Source of the DNA: Marinisporobacter balticus
GTDB taxonomy: Bacteria; Bacillota; Clostridia; Peptostreptococcales; Thermotaleaceae
NCBI RefSeq assembly: GCF_004345705.1
Contig: NZ_SLWV01000004.1
Span: 162,186-226,185, forward strand
Direction: 5' to 3'
DNA: 64,000 bases
Shown: positions 54,737 through 64,000 of the stretch, in pieces
Numbering within the stretch: the stretch's first letter is position 1
Layout of the letters: each line of letters opens with the position of its first letter
Made by a program: the position numbers and the translations under genes
The notes under the pieces: generated by a model
What the model was told of the DNA's origin: nothing
The model's input: the letters and a program-made list of their open reading frames with translations, nothing else
The model's database searches: none

Positions 54737-56581
54737 ATGTGCGGAATATGTGGATTTATAAATAATGGATATAATAAAAGAGACTTATATGAAATGAATC
54801 AATCTATTTGTCATAGAGGTCCTGATGATGAGGGATATTATTTGGATGAAAGAATTGGACTAGCACAGAAACGGTTAAGTATATTAGATTTATCGTCTTT
54901 AGGCAGACAGCCAATGAGTGATGAAACGGGTACTATAACTATTTCATTCAATGGTGAAATATACAATTATAAACAAATTAAAGCTGAATTAGTAGAAAAA
55001 GGATATTCTTTTAAAACAGATACTGATACAGAAGTGATTGTTTATGCGTATAAGCAATGGGGAATAAAATGTATCAATAAATTCAATGGAATGTTTGCTA
55101 TAGCAATTTGGGAACAGAAAAAAAACAAATTGACCTTGGTAAGAGATCGTATTGGTATAAAACCATTATATTACTATCATAATGGAAAAGATTTTGCTTT
55201 CGGATCAGAACTAAAACCTATTATAAAACATCCTAAATTTTTAAAGAATATTAATAATCAAGCAATTAATTTGTATTTAACATTTGGTTATATTCCTGCA
55301 CCATATACTATTTATGAAAATACATTTAAATTAGAGCCAGGTAAATATTTAATATTTCAAAATAATAAAATAGAGATATCTACCTATTGGGATATAATTG
55401 ATATAAAAAGGAAGTGTGCAAATAAAGAAGTTTTAGCAGAAAAAGAGTATTTAGAGCAATTAGAAGAACTTTTGAAATCATCTATTAAAAGTAGATTAGT
55501 TAGTGATGTACCTATCGGTGCATTTTTAAGTGGGGGAATAGATTCGAGTTTAGTTGTTTCTTTGATGCAGGATATGAGTAAAGATAAAGTTAAGACATTT
55601 TCTATTGGTTTTAATAATGATAAATTCAATGAAGCAAATTATGCTAAAGAAATTGCTGCATACTTAGGAACAGATCATACTGAATTATATATAACTAATG
55701 ATGATCTTTTTTCAATGGTTGAAGATTTAGTTTATTATTATGATGAGCCTTTTTATGATTCGTCATCAATTCCAACAATGTTAGTATCAAAATTAGCTAA
55801 AGAGAAAGTTACAGTAGCACTGTCAGGGGATGGAGGAGATGAACTTTTTTGTGGCTATAATACTTATGATCATATAAAAACTTTATCAAAATTTCATAAT
55901 TTACCTCATTCTATTCGAAAAGGGATTGGTTATGTAGGAGGATTATATAACAAACGGTTGTCTCAAGTATTGGATTATTCTGGGGAGATAAGTGAGATGG
56001 TACTAAATTTAAAAAGTATGTTCTCTAAAAAGGAAATCAGGAGCATTTTGTTAAATAGTGATGATTTAGACAAAAGTATTAATTATTTTAGACCTTACGA
56101 TGAACTAAAAAAACATACTATATTAGATAAGGAAATGATTTCAGATATTAAATCATACATGGTAGATGATATTCTAACTAAAGTGGACAGAGCAAGTATG
56201 AAATACGCATTAGAAGCTAGAGTGCCTTTATTAGATCATAAAATTGTTGAATTTTCTTTGAAAGTTCCATTGGAATTTAAGATGCGAGAAAGAGAAAAAA
56301 AATATCTGCTAAAACAAGTTTTATACAAGTATTTACCTAAACAGTTTACAAATAGACCTAAAAAAGGTTTTTCTGTACCAATTGATGAATGGGTTAATGG
56401 TTCATTAAAAAATGAAATTGAATATTACTTTAGTAAACAATTTGTTAATAATCAAAACATATTTCACTACTCAAATTTGAATGAAATGAGGATGAATGGC
56501 AAATTAAATACTAAACAAATTTGGTGTATATTTATTTTTCAGAAATGGTACAAAAAATATTTTGTAGAAGATATCACATAG
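54737..56581 (+). CDS. asnB: AsnB-type glutamine amidotransferase, copy 1
   Basis: 614 residues. The N-terminal nucleophile Cys2 (MCGICGF) and glutaminase residues (RGPDDEGYY, SFNGEIYNY) are intact. The ATP pyrophosphatase loop is FLSGGIDSSLVV, and LSGDGGDELFCGY follows. It could be a true asparagine synthetase, but inside a uronic-acid glycan cluster it more likely amidates a sugar carboxyl, as WbpS-type enzymes are thought to do. A diverged second copy lies at 60.8 kb. Confidence 0.88.
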   Translation: MCGICGFINNGYNKRDLYEMNQSICHRGPDDEGYYLDERIGLAQKRLSILDLSSLGRQPMSDETGTITISFNGEIYNYKQIKAELVEKGYSFKTDTDTEVIVYAYKQWGIKCINKFNGMFAIAIWEQKKNKLTLVRDRIGIKPLYYYHNGKDFAFGSELKPIIKHPKFLKNINNQAINLYLTFGYIPAPYTIYENTFKLEPGKYLIFQNNKIEISTYWDIIDIKRKCANKEVLAEKEYLEQLEELLKSSIKSRLVSDVPIGAFLSGGIDSSLVVSLMQDMSKDKVKTFSIGFNNDKFNEANYAKEIAAYLGTDHTELYITNDDLFSMVEDLVYYYDEPFYDSSSIPTMLVSKLAKEKVTVALSGDGGDELFCGYNTYDHIKTLSKFHNLPHSIRKGIGYVGGLYNKRLSQVLDYSGEISEMVLNLKSMFSKKEIRSILLNSDDLDKSINYFRPYDELKKHTILDKEMISDIKSYMVDDILTKVDRASMKYALEARVPLLDHKIVEFSLKVPLEFKMREREKKYLLKQVLYKYLPKQFTNRPKKGFSVPIDEWVNGSLKNEIEYYFSKQFVNNQNIFHYSNLNEMRMNGKLNTKQIWCIFIFQKWYKKYFVEDIT

Positions 56582-56623
56582 TCAAAACGAGAAGATTCTC
56601 TTTATAGAAGCGGGTGGAAGCAC

Positions 56624-57808
56624 ATGAAAAATGTTGCAATAATGATTTCTAGTCTTAAAGGTGGTGGCGCTGAACGTGTGGCATCATTATTAAGTCAGCA
56701 ACTCTTTAAAAAGTACAACTTATATTTAATTGTTTTTGATTCCGAGGATATAGCATATCAGTTCGAAGGAAATTTGATAGATTTAAAAATGAAATCTCAA
56801 TCTAATTTTATTTTCAAAACATGGAATGCTTTTTTTAGACTTAGAAAAGTAAAGTTATTAAAAAAAGAGTTAAAAATAGATACAACAATTAGTTTTTTAG
56901 ATGGTCCCAATATTATAAACATTTTGTCAAGGAAAAAGGGCAGAGTTATTGTATCGGTTAGAAATTATGTTTCAATTCAGTCCAAGGGGATTTATGGAAC
57001 AATAAATAAATATTTAATCAAAAAAATTTACAATAGATCTGATAAAATTATAGGAGTCTCAAATGTTATAAAAAAAGATTTAATTTCAAATTATGGTACT
57101 AATAAAAAAAAAATAGTAACTATATATAATTTCTATGATTTGGAGAGGATACGTAGCTTAGCCAAAGAGCCCCTGGAAGAAGAGTATCAAAATATTTTTA
57201 AAAGTAAAGTAATAATAACGGTAGGGCGATTAAATCATTTTAAAGGTCAGTGGCATTTGATAAGAGCTTTTAAAAAAATTAATAACTATAATAAGGAATT
57301 TAAATTAATCATATTAGGATCTGGTGAATTAGAAAGTTACTTAAGAGAATTAATAAAAAATCTTGAATTGGAACAAAATATATGTTTGTTAGGCTTTAAA
57401 AACAATCCATATAAGTATATATATAATTCAGATTTATTTATATTACCATCTCTTTCTGAAGGATTTCCGAATACATTGGTAGAAGCAGTAGCTTGTGATG
57501 TTCCGGTAGTGTCATCAGATTGTAAATCAGGGCCAAGAGAAATACTAGCACCAGATACCGATTGGCAATATCAATGTAAAGCTGTAGAATATGCAACATA
57601 TGGTACTCTTGTCCCAGTGTGTGATGGTAACTATTATAATTATGATGAACCACTTAGTAAAGAAGAAAATATAATGGCAGATACATTGCTAGAACTATTG
57701 AACAACGAAAAATTACAGAAAGAATATAAAAAAGCAGGAAAAAGTAGAGTGGAAGATTTTGGAATAAAAAATCTGATAAAAGAATGGGAAAAAAATATTG
57801 AATTATAA
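56624..57808 (+). CDS. GT4 family glycosyltransferase
   Basis: 394 residues. Start IMISSLKGGGAERVASLLS and donor motif LPSLSEGFPNTLVEAVACDVPVVSSDCKSGPREIL are those of GalNAc-transferring GT4 enzymes such as PglJ/PglH relatives; exact sugar not decided. AGCGGGTGGA lies before ATG 56624. Confidence 0.88.
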   Translation: MKNVAIMISSLKGGGAERVASLLSQQLFKKYNLYLIVFDSEDIAYQFEGNLIDLKMKSQSNFIFKTWNAFFRLRKVKLLKKELKIDTTISFLDGPNIINILSRKKGRVIVSVRNYVSIQSKGIYGTINKYLIKKIYNRSDKIIGVSNVIKKDLISNYGTNKKKIVTIYNFYDLERIRSLAKEPLEEEYQNIFKSKVIITVGRLNHFKGQWHLIRAFKKINNYNKEFKLIILGSGELESYLRELIKNLELEQNICLLGFKNNPYKYIYNSDLFILPSLSEGFPNTLVEAVACDVPVVSSDCKSGPREILAPDTDWQYQCKAVEYATYGTLVPVCDGNYYNYDEPLSKEENIMADTLLELLNNEKLQKEYKKAGKSRVEDFGIKNLIKEWEKNIEL

Positions 57809-58082
57809 AATTATGGAAATTATATAAAAATTTATGACAATAAAATAGCTACTTAAAGTTATTGAAATTACATATGAACTTGTATAATCGAATTCTTACT
57901 AAATAAAAAAGTGAAATATTTTTAAAAATAGGTCGAGAATAATATATTCAGTTAACTCTATTATTAGGAACTTTGATATTTTACATTGTGTAGTTTAATA
58001 TAATATTTTAGAACCCTAAGAATTATTAAACTTAAAAGATATAAGATTTACTATTGTAGTTTAAATATCAGGAGGAAGATAT
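57809..58082 (+). other. 274-base gap, no gene
   Basis: Very AT-rich. A TATAAT at 57999-58004 could be part of a promoter for the polymerase, but no well-spaced -35 box was found. No ORF, repeat or terminator hairpin recognised. Confidence 0.5.
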
Positions 58083-59315
58083 ATGCAAATAGCATTTATG
58101 ATAATTTCCATTTTGGGATTAATATTTTTCATGAATAAAAAAAGAAAATTTGATTTTTTTACTTTAGCTTATATATCTGCTATTGTATATTTTTTGCCTG
58201 GTTTTTATGGATATGTTTTTTTGCCTGGTTGGATTCAAAGTTCTATTTTGAAGGAAACATATTTGGTAATGTGTTTAGTATTGGTATCAATAGGAACAGG
58301 AGCAATTATTTATGACATAATTAATATTAATAAGAAGGAACAAAAAAAAATTAGTGTTGAAGGTTCACAAAATATTTTATTTTTTATTACTATAATCTCA
58401 TTTTTGGGATTAACATTGATGATTATAACGATGGGGAGTAGCTTATTGTCTGCTAATAAACAAATTGTTTTGTCAAATGGAAATAGATGGTCCTTGCTAT
58501 GGGAAAACACAATATTATTAGGAATAGTTTTTGCTTTTATTACAGAGAAAAAGAAGTTGTTTTGGCTTTTTTTTATTATGATGTCATTCCATATATATAT
58601 GGGATTTAGATCAACTGCAGCAATTGCAATAATATCTATAATGACTCATTGGTTAAATTTAAAAGGTAAACAAAGGTTACTTATAAATAATATAAAATCT
58701 TTAGTTATCGGAATAGTAGTTGCAATTTTTTTCTTTAGTTATAAACAAATTTACATTCCTATAAAATTAGGGATGTGGGACTTAGTTGTACAAAAAATTT
58801 CGAGTATACAGTTTTATGTAGATTCAATCAGATACTCAGAACCCTTTGGAATACAAGTTATATTAAATGAAGTAATAAGAACAGACTTCAAAGTAGGATT
58901 ATCACATTTTAAGTCAATCGCATATCAGGTTATTTTATTTGCTAATAAGCTGGGGGGAGATAGTACTTCGTTCAATAGTTTGTTTCAAAATGCTATGTTT
59001 CCAAAAGTTAACTATGGTATGGGGAGCAATATTTGGGCAGAAATGTGGGCTTCAGGAGGATGGGGATTATTAATTTTGTTTATTATATTTTATGTAATTA
59101 TCTTATCAATTGGTTCTAAATTGATGGAAAATATTGACTCTAACATTAAACCCTTGATACTGATAAGTATGAGCTATTGGAGTTTTTATATTCATAGAAA
59201 TAGCCTAGTATATGAGATTAATCTAATTAAAAGAGTAATTTGCATCTGGACAATTTGTATTATGATATCAGCAATAATTCCCAAAATATCAAAAAATACA
59301 TTTTTGAAAGGTTGA
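58083..59315 (+). CDS. wzy: Wzy-like polysaccharide polymerase
   Basis: 410 residues with about 11 hydrophobic helices and a large external loop (about 220-310) holding Arg/Asp-rich sequence. It has no strong motif, as usual for Wzy. The call rests on topology, length and its place beside the flippase and glycosyltransferases. AGGAGGAAG precedes ATG 58083. Strikingly AT-rich. Confidence 0.75.
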   Translation: MQIAFMIISILGLIFFMNKKRKFDFFTLAYISAIVYFLPGFYGYVFLPGWIQSSILKETYLVMCLVLVSIGTGAIIYDIININKKEQKKISVEGSQNILFFITIISFLGLTLMIITMGSSLLSANKQIVLSNGNRWSLLWENTILLGIVFAFITEKKKLFWLFFIMMSFHIYMGFRSTAAIAIISIMTHWLNLKGKQRLLINNIKSLVIGIVVAIFFFSYKQIYIPIKLGMWDLVVQKISSIQFYVDSIRYSEPFGIQVILNEVIRTDFKVGLSHFKSIAYQVILFANKLGGDSTSFNSLFQNAMFPKVNYGMGSNIWAEMWASGGWGLLILFIIFYVIILSIGSKLMENIDSNIKPLILISMSYWSFYIHRNSLVYEINLIKRVICIWTICIMISAIIPKISKNTFLKG

Positions 59316-59371
59316 AATGAGATCATCATTTGTATAAGAAACTGGATACTATAGAATAAATTATGTAGAAT

Positions 59372-60652
59372 GTGAGGATATGCTATTATATGATAAGTAG
59401 TGATACAATATTAGAATTTCTTATAAAAAGAAAGGGATTTATTATATTCACCTTACTTAAAGTGTTGATAATGATTTTAGGTTTAATTACTAATGTGGTT
59501 ATTGTCAGAAAATTAAGTGTTGGTGATTATGGTATATTTTCATTAATATTTATGTTAATCGGCTTAATTACTACATTTGGATTTAGCTGGAGTTCTTCTT
59601 CAATTTTATATTATGGAAGTAAAGAAAAAGCTAAGCATGGTAGTATTAATAAAACTTTTTGGGCGAGAAGCATAATAATTTTTTTAAGTTTAATTATTAT
59701 TACATTGCTATTTTTAATATTTGGGAAACAAATCAATCTGTACGTGGGATTAAATGTATCTTTTTTAATATTGATCTGGTTATACGTGAGTGTAGCTGAG
59801 GATTACTTAAGCCAATATTTTTTGGCTGTTAATAAGCAAGTTTTGTCAACCTTGTTATCAATAACAGCTAAAATTATTTATTTGCTTTTAATCTCTACGA
59901 TATCATTTGATGTTAAAACTTTACTAGTAATAAATATAATAAGTCATGCTAGTGTAATTTTCTATATTTTTAAAATAGACAATAAAGATGTTGGGAGGTT
60001 TGAATTTGATCGATTATGGTTTAAAGAGGTGCTGAACTTCTCTTTATGGCAGTTGTTTGGATTTTCAGGATTATACCTTATAAATTTCGGTGATACGGCA
60101 GTTATTAAACATTTTATGACTACTGAAGATGTAGGAATTTATAATGCAGCATATAAACTTTTTACTGCTATAGCGGGATTTGCTTATTTGATTTCAAGTT
60201 ATTATGCAACAAATGTTTCTTCATATTTTTTGAATAGAGATTATAATAAAATTAATATTTTCTTTTATAAAGAAAGACTTATTATTTTTTCTTTAAGCAT
60301 AATTGTCCATATGTTCATTATAGCCTTTTCTAAGCTTATAATTATAACAATATACGGTGTAAGATATCTTGATGCAGTGAAAATATTTAATGTATTGATG
60401 ATTGGAAGTATGTTTAATTATTTATCTGTGTTTTATGTTTTATACTATAACACTAATGATAAATATAAAATACTACAAACGCTTAATATAATACAAGCAT
60501 TAGTGAACTTAGGTTTAGATGTTATATTCATTAACTTTTTTGGATTGATTGGACCTGCTATAGCAACAACTATAGCAATGCTTAGCTCATTTTTATTTTC
60601 ATTTCTCTATTGTGAAAAAAAAATAAGAAATAATTCATGTGAAATTCAGTAA
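59372..60652 (+). CDS. wzx: Wzx-type polysaccharide flippase
   Basis: Up to 426 residues. About 12-14 helices in two halves, with N-terminal KVLIMILGLITNVVIVRKLSVGDYG, the MATE/MVF-superfamily start (few charges, Arg-Lys-Leu-x-x-G-D-Y-G). It flips lipid-linked repeat units across the membrane. The start is unsure: GTG 59372 lacks a good ribosome site, and ATG 59390 is also possible. Confidence 0.85.
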   Translation: MRICYYMISSDTILEFLIKRKGFIIFTLLKVLIMILGLITNVVIVRKLSVGDYGIFSLIFMLIGLITTFGFSWSSSSILYYGSKEKAKHGSINKTFWARSIIIFLSLIIITLLFLIFGKQINLYVGLNVSFLILIWLYVSVAEDYLSQYFLAVNKQVLSTLLSITAKIIYLLLISTISFDVKTLLVINIISHASVIFYIFKIDNKDVGRFEFDRLWFKEVLNFSLWQLFGFSGLYLINFGDTAVIKHFMTTEDVGIYNAAYKLFTAIAGFAYLISSYYATNVSSYFLNRDYNKINIFFYKERLIIFSLSIIVHMFIIAFSKLIIITIYGVRYLDAVKIFNVLMIGSMFNYLSVFYVLYYNTNDKYKILQTLNIIQALVNLGLDVIFINFFGLIGPAIATTIAMLSSFLFSFLYCEKKIRNNSCEIQ

Positions 60653-60780
60653 AGTAATTTTAATGAAATTATAGTAGTTTTACATTTGAATAAAAATTAG
60701 TACTTAAAAAATTGTTTAAAATAATAATTGGATGTGAATTTAATTTACATACTTAATATTAAAATAAGAGGTGACTTAAA

Positions 60781-62646
60781 GTGTGCGGAATATGTGGTTT
60801 TTTTCATAAAAAACAAATAGAAGATAAAGTACTATATGATATGAACCAAACTATACATTATAGAGGACCTAATGATGAAGGATATTATATGAAAAGCTTA
60901 AAAAACAATTTTCAAATAGGTTTAGCACAAAAGAGACTTTCAATAATTGATTTATCTCCACTAGGGCACCAACCGATGTTTAGTCAAGATGAAACTATCA
61001 TAGTGGTTTATAATGGCGAAATATATAATTTTCAGGGGATAAAGGATATACTTTTAGAAAAAGGTTATTTTTTTAAATCTAATACGGATACAGAGGTTAT
61101 AATTTATGCATATCAAGAGTGGGGAATAGACTGTATACATCAATTTAATGGTATGTTTGCGATAGCAATATTTGATAAGCGAAAAGATGAACTATATTTA
61201 ATTCGAGATAGAATGGGAGTCAAGCCACTATACTATTATTACAATCAACAAGATATAGTGTTTGCTTCCGAACTAAAACCCATAATGAAATATCCTTTTT
61301 TTCATAAGGAAATTAATATGAATGCTTTAAATATGTTTCTTTATCATCAATATATTGTTGCGCCTCACACAATCTTCAAAAACACTTATAAACTTAAGCC
61401 AGGGTGTTATTTGTTATATAAGAATGGACAGATATCAGAAGTTGAATATTGGAGTGTTAATGATAAATTTGGTAATGAAAAAATTAAAGATTGGAAAGGC
61501 GAAAAAAAATATATTCAAGAATTAGATGACTTGCTTACAGATTCAGTAAAACTTAGAATGATTAGTGATGTTCCAGTTGGAGGTTTTTTAAGTGGAGGTA
61601 TTGATTCTTCTTTAATAATGACGTTAATGCAGAAGGTATCATCCAATCCTGTTCAAAGTTTTACAATAGGATTTGAAGAAGACAACTATAACGAAGCATT
61701 ATATGCAAGAAAAGTAGCTAAATATCTTGGTACAAATCATCATGAAACTTATCTACCGGTGAATAAAGCTAAGGAGTTAATTGAGAAACTACCTATCTTC
61801 TATGATGAACCATTTGCAGACAGTTCCCAACTGCCAACTATGTTGGTGAGTAAAATTGCTAAACAAAATGTTACTGTAAGCTTATCAGGAGATGCAGGAG
61901 ATGAACTATTTTGTGGATATAGTCGATATGATAATATACTGAAATTTAAGAAATATAAAATTTTTTCCAAATACTTAAATGGAATAGATACCGTTCTACC
62001 CTTGAAAAATTTTTTAGTAAAATCTAATTTTAATAGAAAATATATTAAATTATTTAACTTAAACAGTGATGAGGCTATTATTAATTCAGATTATTTGACT
62101 TTCAAAGATAAATATAAGAATATTACTTCGTCACCTTTTAATTTAGAAAGCAAATATTTTAACATATTAGATTTATCTGATAACATTCAACAAAAACATA
62201 TGTTACAAGATCTTATAACCTACTTGCCTGATGACATATTAACAAAAGTAGATCGTGCTTCTATGTCAGCAACTTTAGAAGCGAGAACGCCATTTTTAGA
62301 TTATAGGGTCGTTGAATATGCATTAAATATGCCACATAATATGAAATATAAAAATGGTTGCAAAAAATATATTTTAAAGGAACTTTTATATAGATATATC
62401 CCTAAAGAATTAGTAGATAGACCCAAAATGGGATTTGGAGTACCAATATACAAATGGCTTCATGATGATTTTAAGAGATATGGTAAAAATTATTTCGATA
62501 GAGATTTTATAAAAGAACAAGGTATATTTAATTATCAAGAAATTGATAAAATTGTAAACCAGTTTAATAACAAACAGAATCCAAATGTTGACAAATTAAT
62601 GTGGACCTTGATTGTTTTTCAGATGTGGTATGATGAATATATGTAA
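60781..62646 (+). CDS. asnB: AsnB-type glutamine amidotransferase, copy 2
   Basis: 621 residues from GTG 60781, required because the nucleophile Cys must be residue 2 (MCGICGFF). AGAGGTGA is ahead. Glutaminase (RGPNDEGYY, VYNGEIYNF) and synthetase loops (FLSGGIDSSLIM, SLSGDAGDELFCGY) are intact. Clearly diverged from copy 1, so not a recent duplicate. Last intact gene of the glycan cluster. Confidence 0.88.
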   Translation: MCGICGFFHKKQIEDKVLYDMNQTIHYRGPNDEGYYMKSLKNNFQIGLAQKRLSIIDLSPLGHQPMFSQDETIIVVYNGEIYNFQGIKDILLEKGYFFKSNTDTEVIIYAYQEWGIDCIHQFNGMFAIAIFDKRKDELYLIRDRMGVKPLYYYYNQQDIVFASELKPIMKYPFFHKEINMNALNMFLYHQYIVAPHTIFKNTYKLKPGCYLLYKNGQISEVEYWSVNDKFGNEKIKDWKGEKKYIQELDDLLTDSVKLRMISDVPVGGFLSGGIDSSLIMTLMQKVSSNPVQSFTIGFEEDNYNEALYARKVAKYLGTNHHETYLPVNKAKELIEKLPIFYDEPFADSSQLPTMLVSKIAKQNVTVSLSGDAGDELFCGYSRYDNILKFKKYKIFSKYLNGIDTVLPLKNFLVKSNFNRKYIKLFNLNSDEAIINSDYLTFKDKYKNITSSPFNLESKYFNILDLSDNIQQKHMLQDLITYLPDDILTKVDRASMSATLEARTPFLDYRVVEYALNMPHNMKYKNGCKKYILKELLYRYIPKELVDRPKMGFGVPIYKWLHDDFKRYGKNYFDRDFIKEQGIFNYQEIDKIVNQFNNKQNPNVDKLMWTLIVFQMWYDEYM

Positions 62647-62754
62647 GATCCTAATTCGCCAAGCTAGGAATGAATGTGGGTGCTGTTCTTTAACTTGCCG
62701 AGCCCTAATGCCTGGCACTTAACATATTAACTTATGTATAGTGCATAATAGAAA

Positions 62755-62796
62755 TGTAGCAAAGTGCAATGCAAAAGTGTAGCAGTAAATGCAAAA
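62755..62796 (+). repeat. Two terminal-type direct repeats of an IS21-like element
   Basis: TGTAGCAAAGTGCAATGCAA at 62755 and TGTAGCAGTAAATGCAAAA at 62778 are similar tandem units. IS21 elements carry such multiple terminal repeats as transposase sites. They lie 70 bases before the istA fragment, so 62755 is near the left end. Confidence 0.5.
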
Positions 62797-62867
62797 AAAT
62801 ATCCATTGTAACACCCTTCAAAATAAAGTATCCTTTAGTTGTTGAAGACTGAAGGAGGTATGAAAGG

Positions 62868-63434
62868 ATGTTAACAATGGATGAAGCTAATTATATCAGA
62901 AAGATGCATGAATTTGAATATGTTTCTTTAAGAGAAATATCAAGACGCACTGGTAAACACTTTGATACAGTAAAAAAATATATTGATAAAGAGGATTTCA
63001 ATGAGCATTATAAAGAACCAAAAGATAACCCCTCATTATTAGATCCTTTGAAGCCAATTATTGACCAATGGCTCATTACAGATTTGCAAGCGCCAAGAAA
63101 ACAACGTCATACCGTAAGACGAATTTATGATAGATTGCAGGAAGAGTATCCAGAACAGTTAGAAGTGAAATTAAGAACCGTACAGTATTATGTAGCAGCA
63201 AAGAAGAAACAGCTCTATGAAGAGAAGGTGAAAGGATATATGCCTTTGGAACATCCACCTGGTGAAGCACAAGTTGATTTTGGGGAGTTCATGTATTACG
63301 ATAATTCAAACAATGGGATGAAAGCCTATAATCTAACGGTTTCTTTTCCATATAGTAATGCTGCATATTGTCAATCATTTAAAGGTTCTTTCCAATGTTT
63401 GTTGAAAAGTGTAATTTATATTATATTTAAATAG
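62868..63434 (+). pseudogene. istA: IS21-family transposase IstA, 3' truncated
   Basis: 188 residues against about 400-500 for intact IstA. The N-terminal helix-turn-helix (LREISRRTGKHFDTVKKYI) and the first catalytic Asp (EAQVDFGEF) are present, then homology ends near 63400-63430, where an ISL3-like fragment begins. The rest of istA and istB are missing, so it is inactive. GGAGGT precedes ATG 62868. Confidence 0.85.
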
Positions 63435-63892
63435 TAATTGTTACTCAAAAATATGCTATAAATCCAACAGTTTCAACTAAGTATGGAAAGAACCATCTAG
63501 TGAAATTATTATATAAACCTATTGAGAAAGTTAAAAAATTGACCTCAGAGCAACTTAACAAAGTACTAATAATTTATCCAAAGCTTCAAGACGTCTATGA
63601 TATAATCAAATCTTTTAAACAACTTGTACTTAGCAAAAATGCTACCCTACTAGATCGATGGATTATTGAGGCAAAATCATTAGGAATAGATGATCTTAAT
63701 AGTTTTATAACTGGAATTTCCAGAGATATAGCAGCAGTGAAAAATGCAATTACATATGAATACAGTAACGGTTTAGCAGAAGGTAGTGTAAATAAATTAA
63801 AAGTAATAAAGCGAATAATGTATGGTCGTAATAACTTTGATATGTTACGTAAAAAGGTATTAAGGCTGGAAGAAATACGTAGAATCAACTAA
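63431..63892 (+). pseudogene. ISL3-like transposase, C-terminal remnant
   Basis: Frame is open from 63431 after a stop at 63428-63430 and ends at 63892; an internal GTG at 63500 is only a chance start. The YSNGLAEGSVNKLKVIKRIMYGR segment near the end is characteristic of the last part of ISL3-family DDE transposases. The N-terminal zinc finger, HTH and first Asp residues are missing. The frame abuts the broken istA. Confidence 0.75.
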
Positions 63893-63912
63893 CTATGGAA
63901 AGAACCAGTAAA

Positions 63913-63999
63913 TCAAACAACTTTTTTAAGGTTAGTAATCCTATATTGATACGGTGTTAAATATCCTAGTGATGAATGAATCCTATAATTGTTGAACCA
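63913..63999 (-). pseudogene. IS3-family transposase OrfB C-terminus, cut by window edge
   Basis: On the minus strand the frame entering at 63999 reads W-F-N-N-Y-R-I-H-S-S-L-G-Y-L-T-P and ends at TGA 63915-63913. The R-I-H-S-S-L-G-Y-x-T-P motif is the classic C-terminus of IS3/IS150 type OrfB. Only about 28 codons lie in the window, so whether the element is intact is unknown. Confidence 0.75.
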
Positions 64000-64000
64000 G

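Overview
The window looks like the chromosome of an anaerobic, spore-forming, flagellated member of the class Clostridia. The DNA is AT-rich with AGGAGG-type ribosome sites and frequent TTG/GTG starts. Sporulation genes (spoIID, spoIIQ, spoIIID), flagellar rod genes, amino-acid fermentation genes and S-layer type surface proteins are all present. No rRNA, tRNA or CRISPR array was seen, and no gene-free stretch exceeds 300 bases.

Layout. (1) 1-6.2 kb: three exported surface proteins: a 5'-truncated stalk-domain protein, a stalk-domain/TolC-like protein, and an SLH protein with about six beta repeats. (2) 6.3-7.7 kb: kal-kce, two steps of lysine fermentation. (3) 7.8-20.5 kb: a backbone matching the ancestral Firmicutes order: transaldolase, two tandem class II fructose bisphosphatases, rho, rpmE, yqhQ, prmC, prfA, tsaC, ywlE, rpiB and upp. 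A cation/proton antiporter and a ZIP metal transporter sit inside it. (4) 20.7-25 kb: dCMP deaminase, tagO, mnaA and an acetate/butyrate-acetoacetate type CoA-transferase pair. (5) 25.1-32.8 kb: a complete F1Fo ATP synthase operon with two rotor genes. One is a fused double-hairpin c subunit with one ion carboxylate replaced by Gln; the other is a normal c subunit with the full Na+ ligand set. (6) 33-43 kb: yueI-like gene, ywmB, murA, spoIID, spoIIQ, spoIIID (inverted), mbl, flgF/flgG type genes, a flgJ-type rod-binding gene, a coiled-coil repeat gene and fabZ. (7) 43-62.6 kb: a surface polysaccharide cluster with chain-length regulator, Wzy_C/TPR ligase-like protein, amino-sugar aminotransferase, phosphoglycosyl transferase, sugar N-formyltransferase, UDP-GalNAcA synthesis pair, three GT4 glycosyltransferases, polymerase, flippase and two AsnB-type amidotransferases. 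(8) 62.7-64 kb: a patch of broken IS elements (IS21, ISL3-like, IS3).

How the parts fit. kal-kce (6.4-7.7 kb) and the CoA-transferase pair (23.7-25 kb) together supply three enzymes of the lysine-to-butyrate/acetate route. The rotor genes point to a Na+-driven ATP synthase with a hybrid ring of the Acetobacterium woodii kind. The polysaccharide cluster predicts a glycan with an N-formylated amino sugar and amidated N-acetyl-galactosaminuronic acid. It could decode as a capsule or as S-layer glycan; the sequence alone does not settle which.
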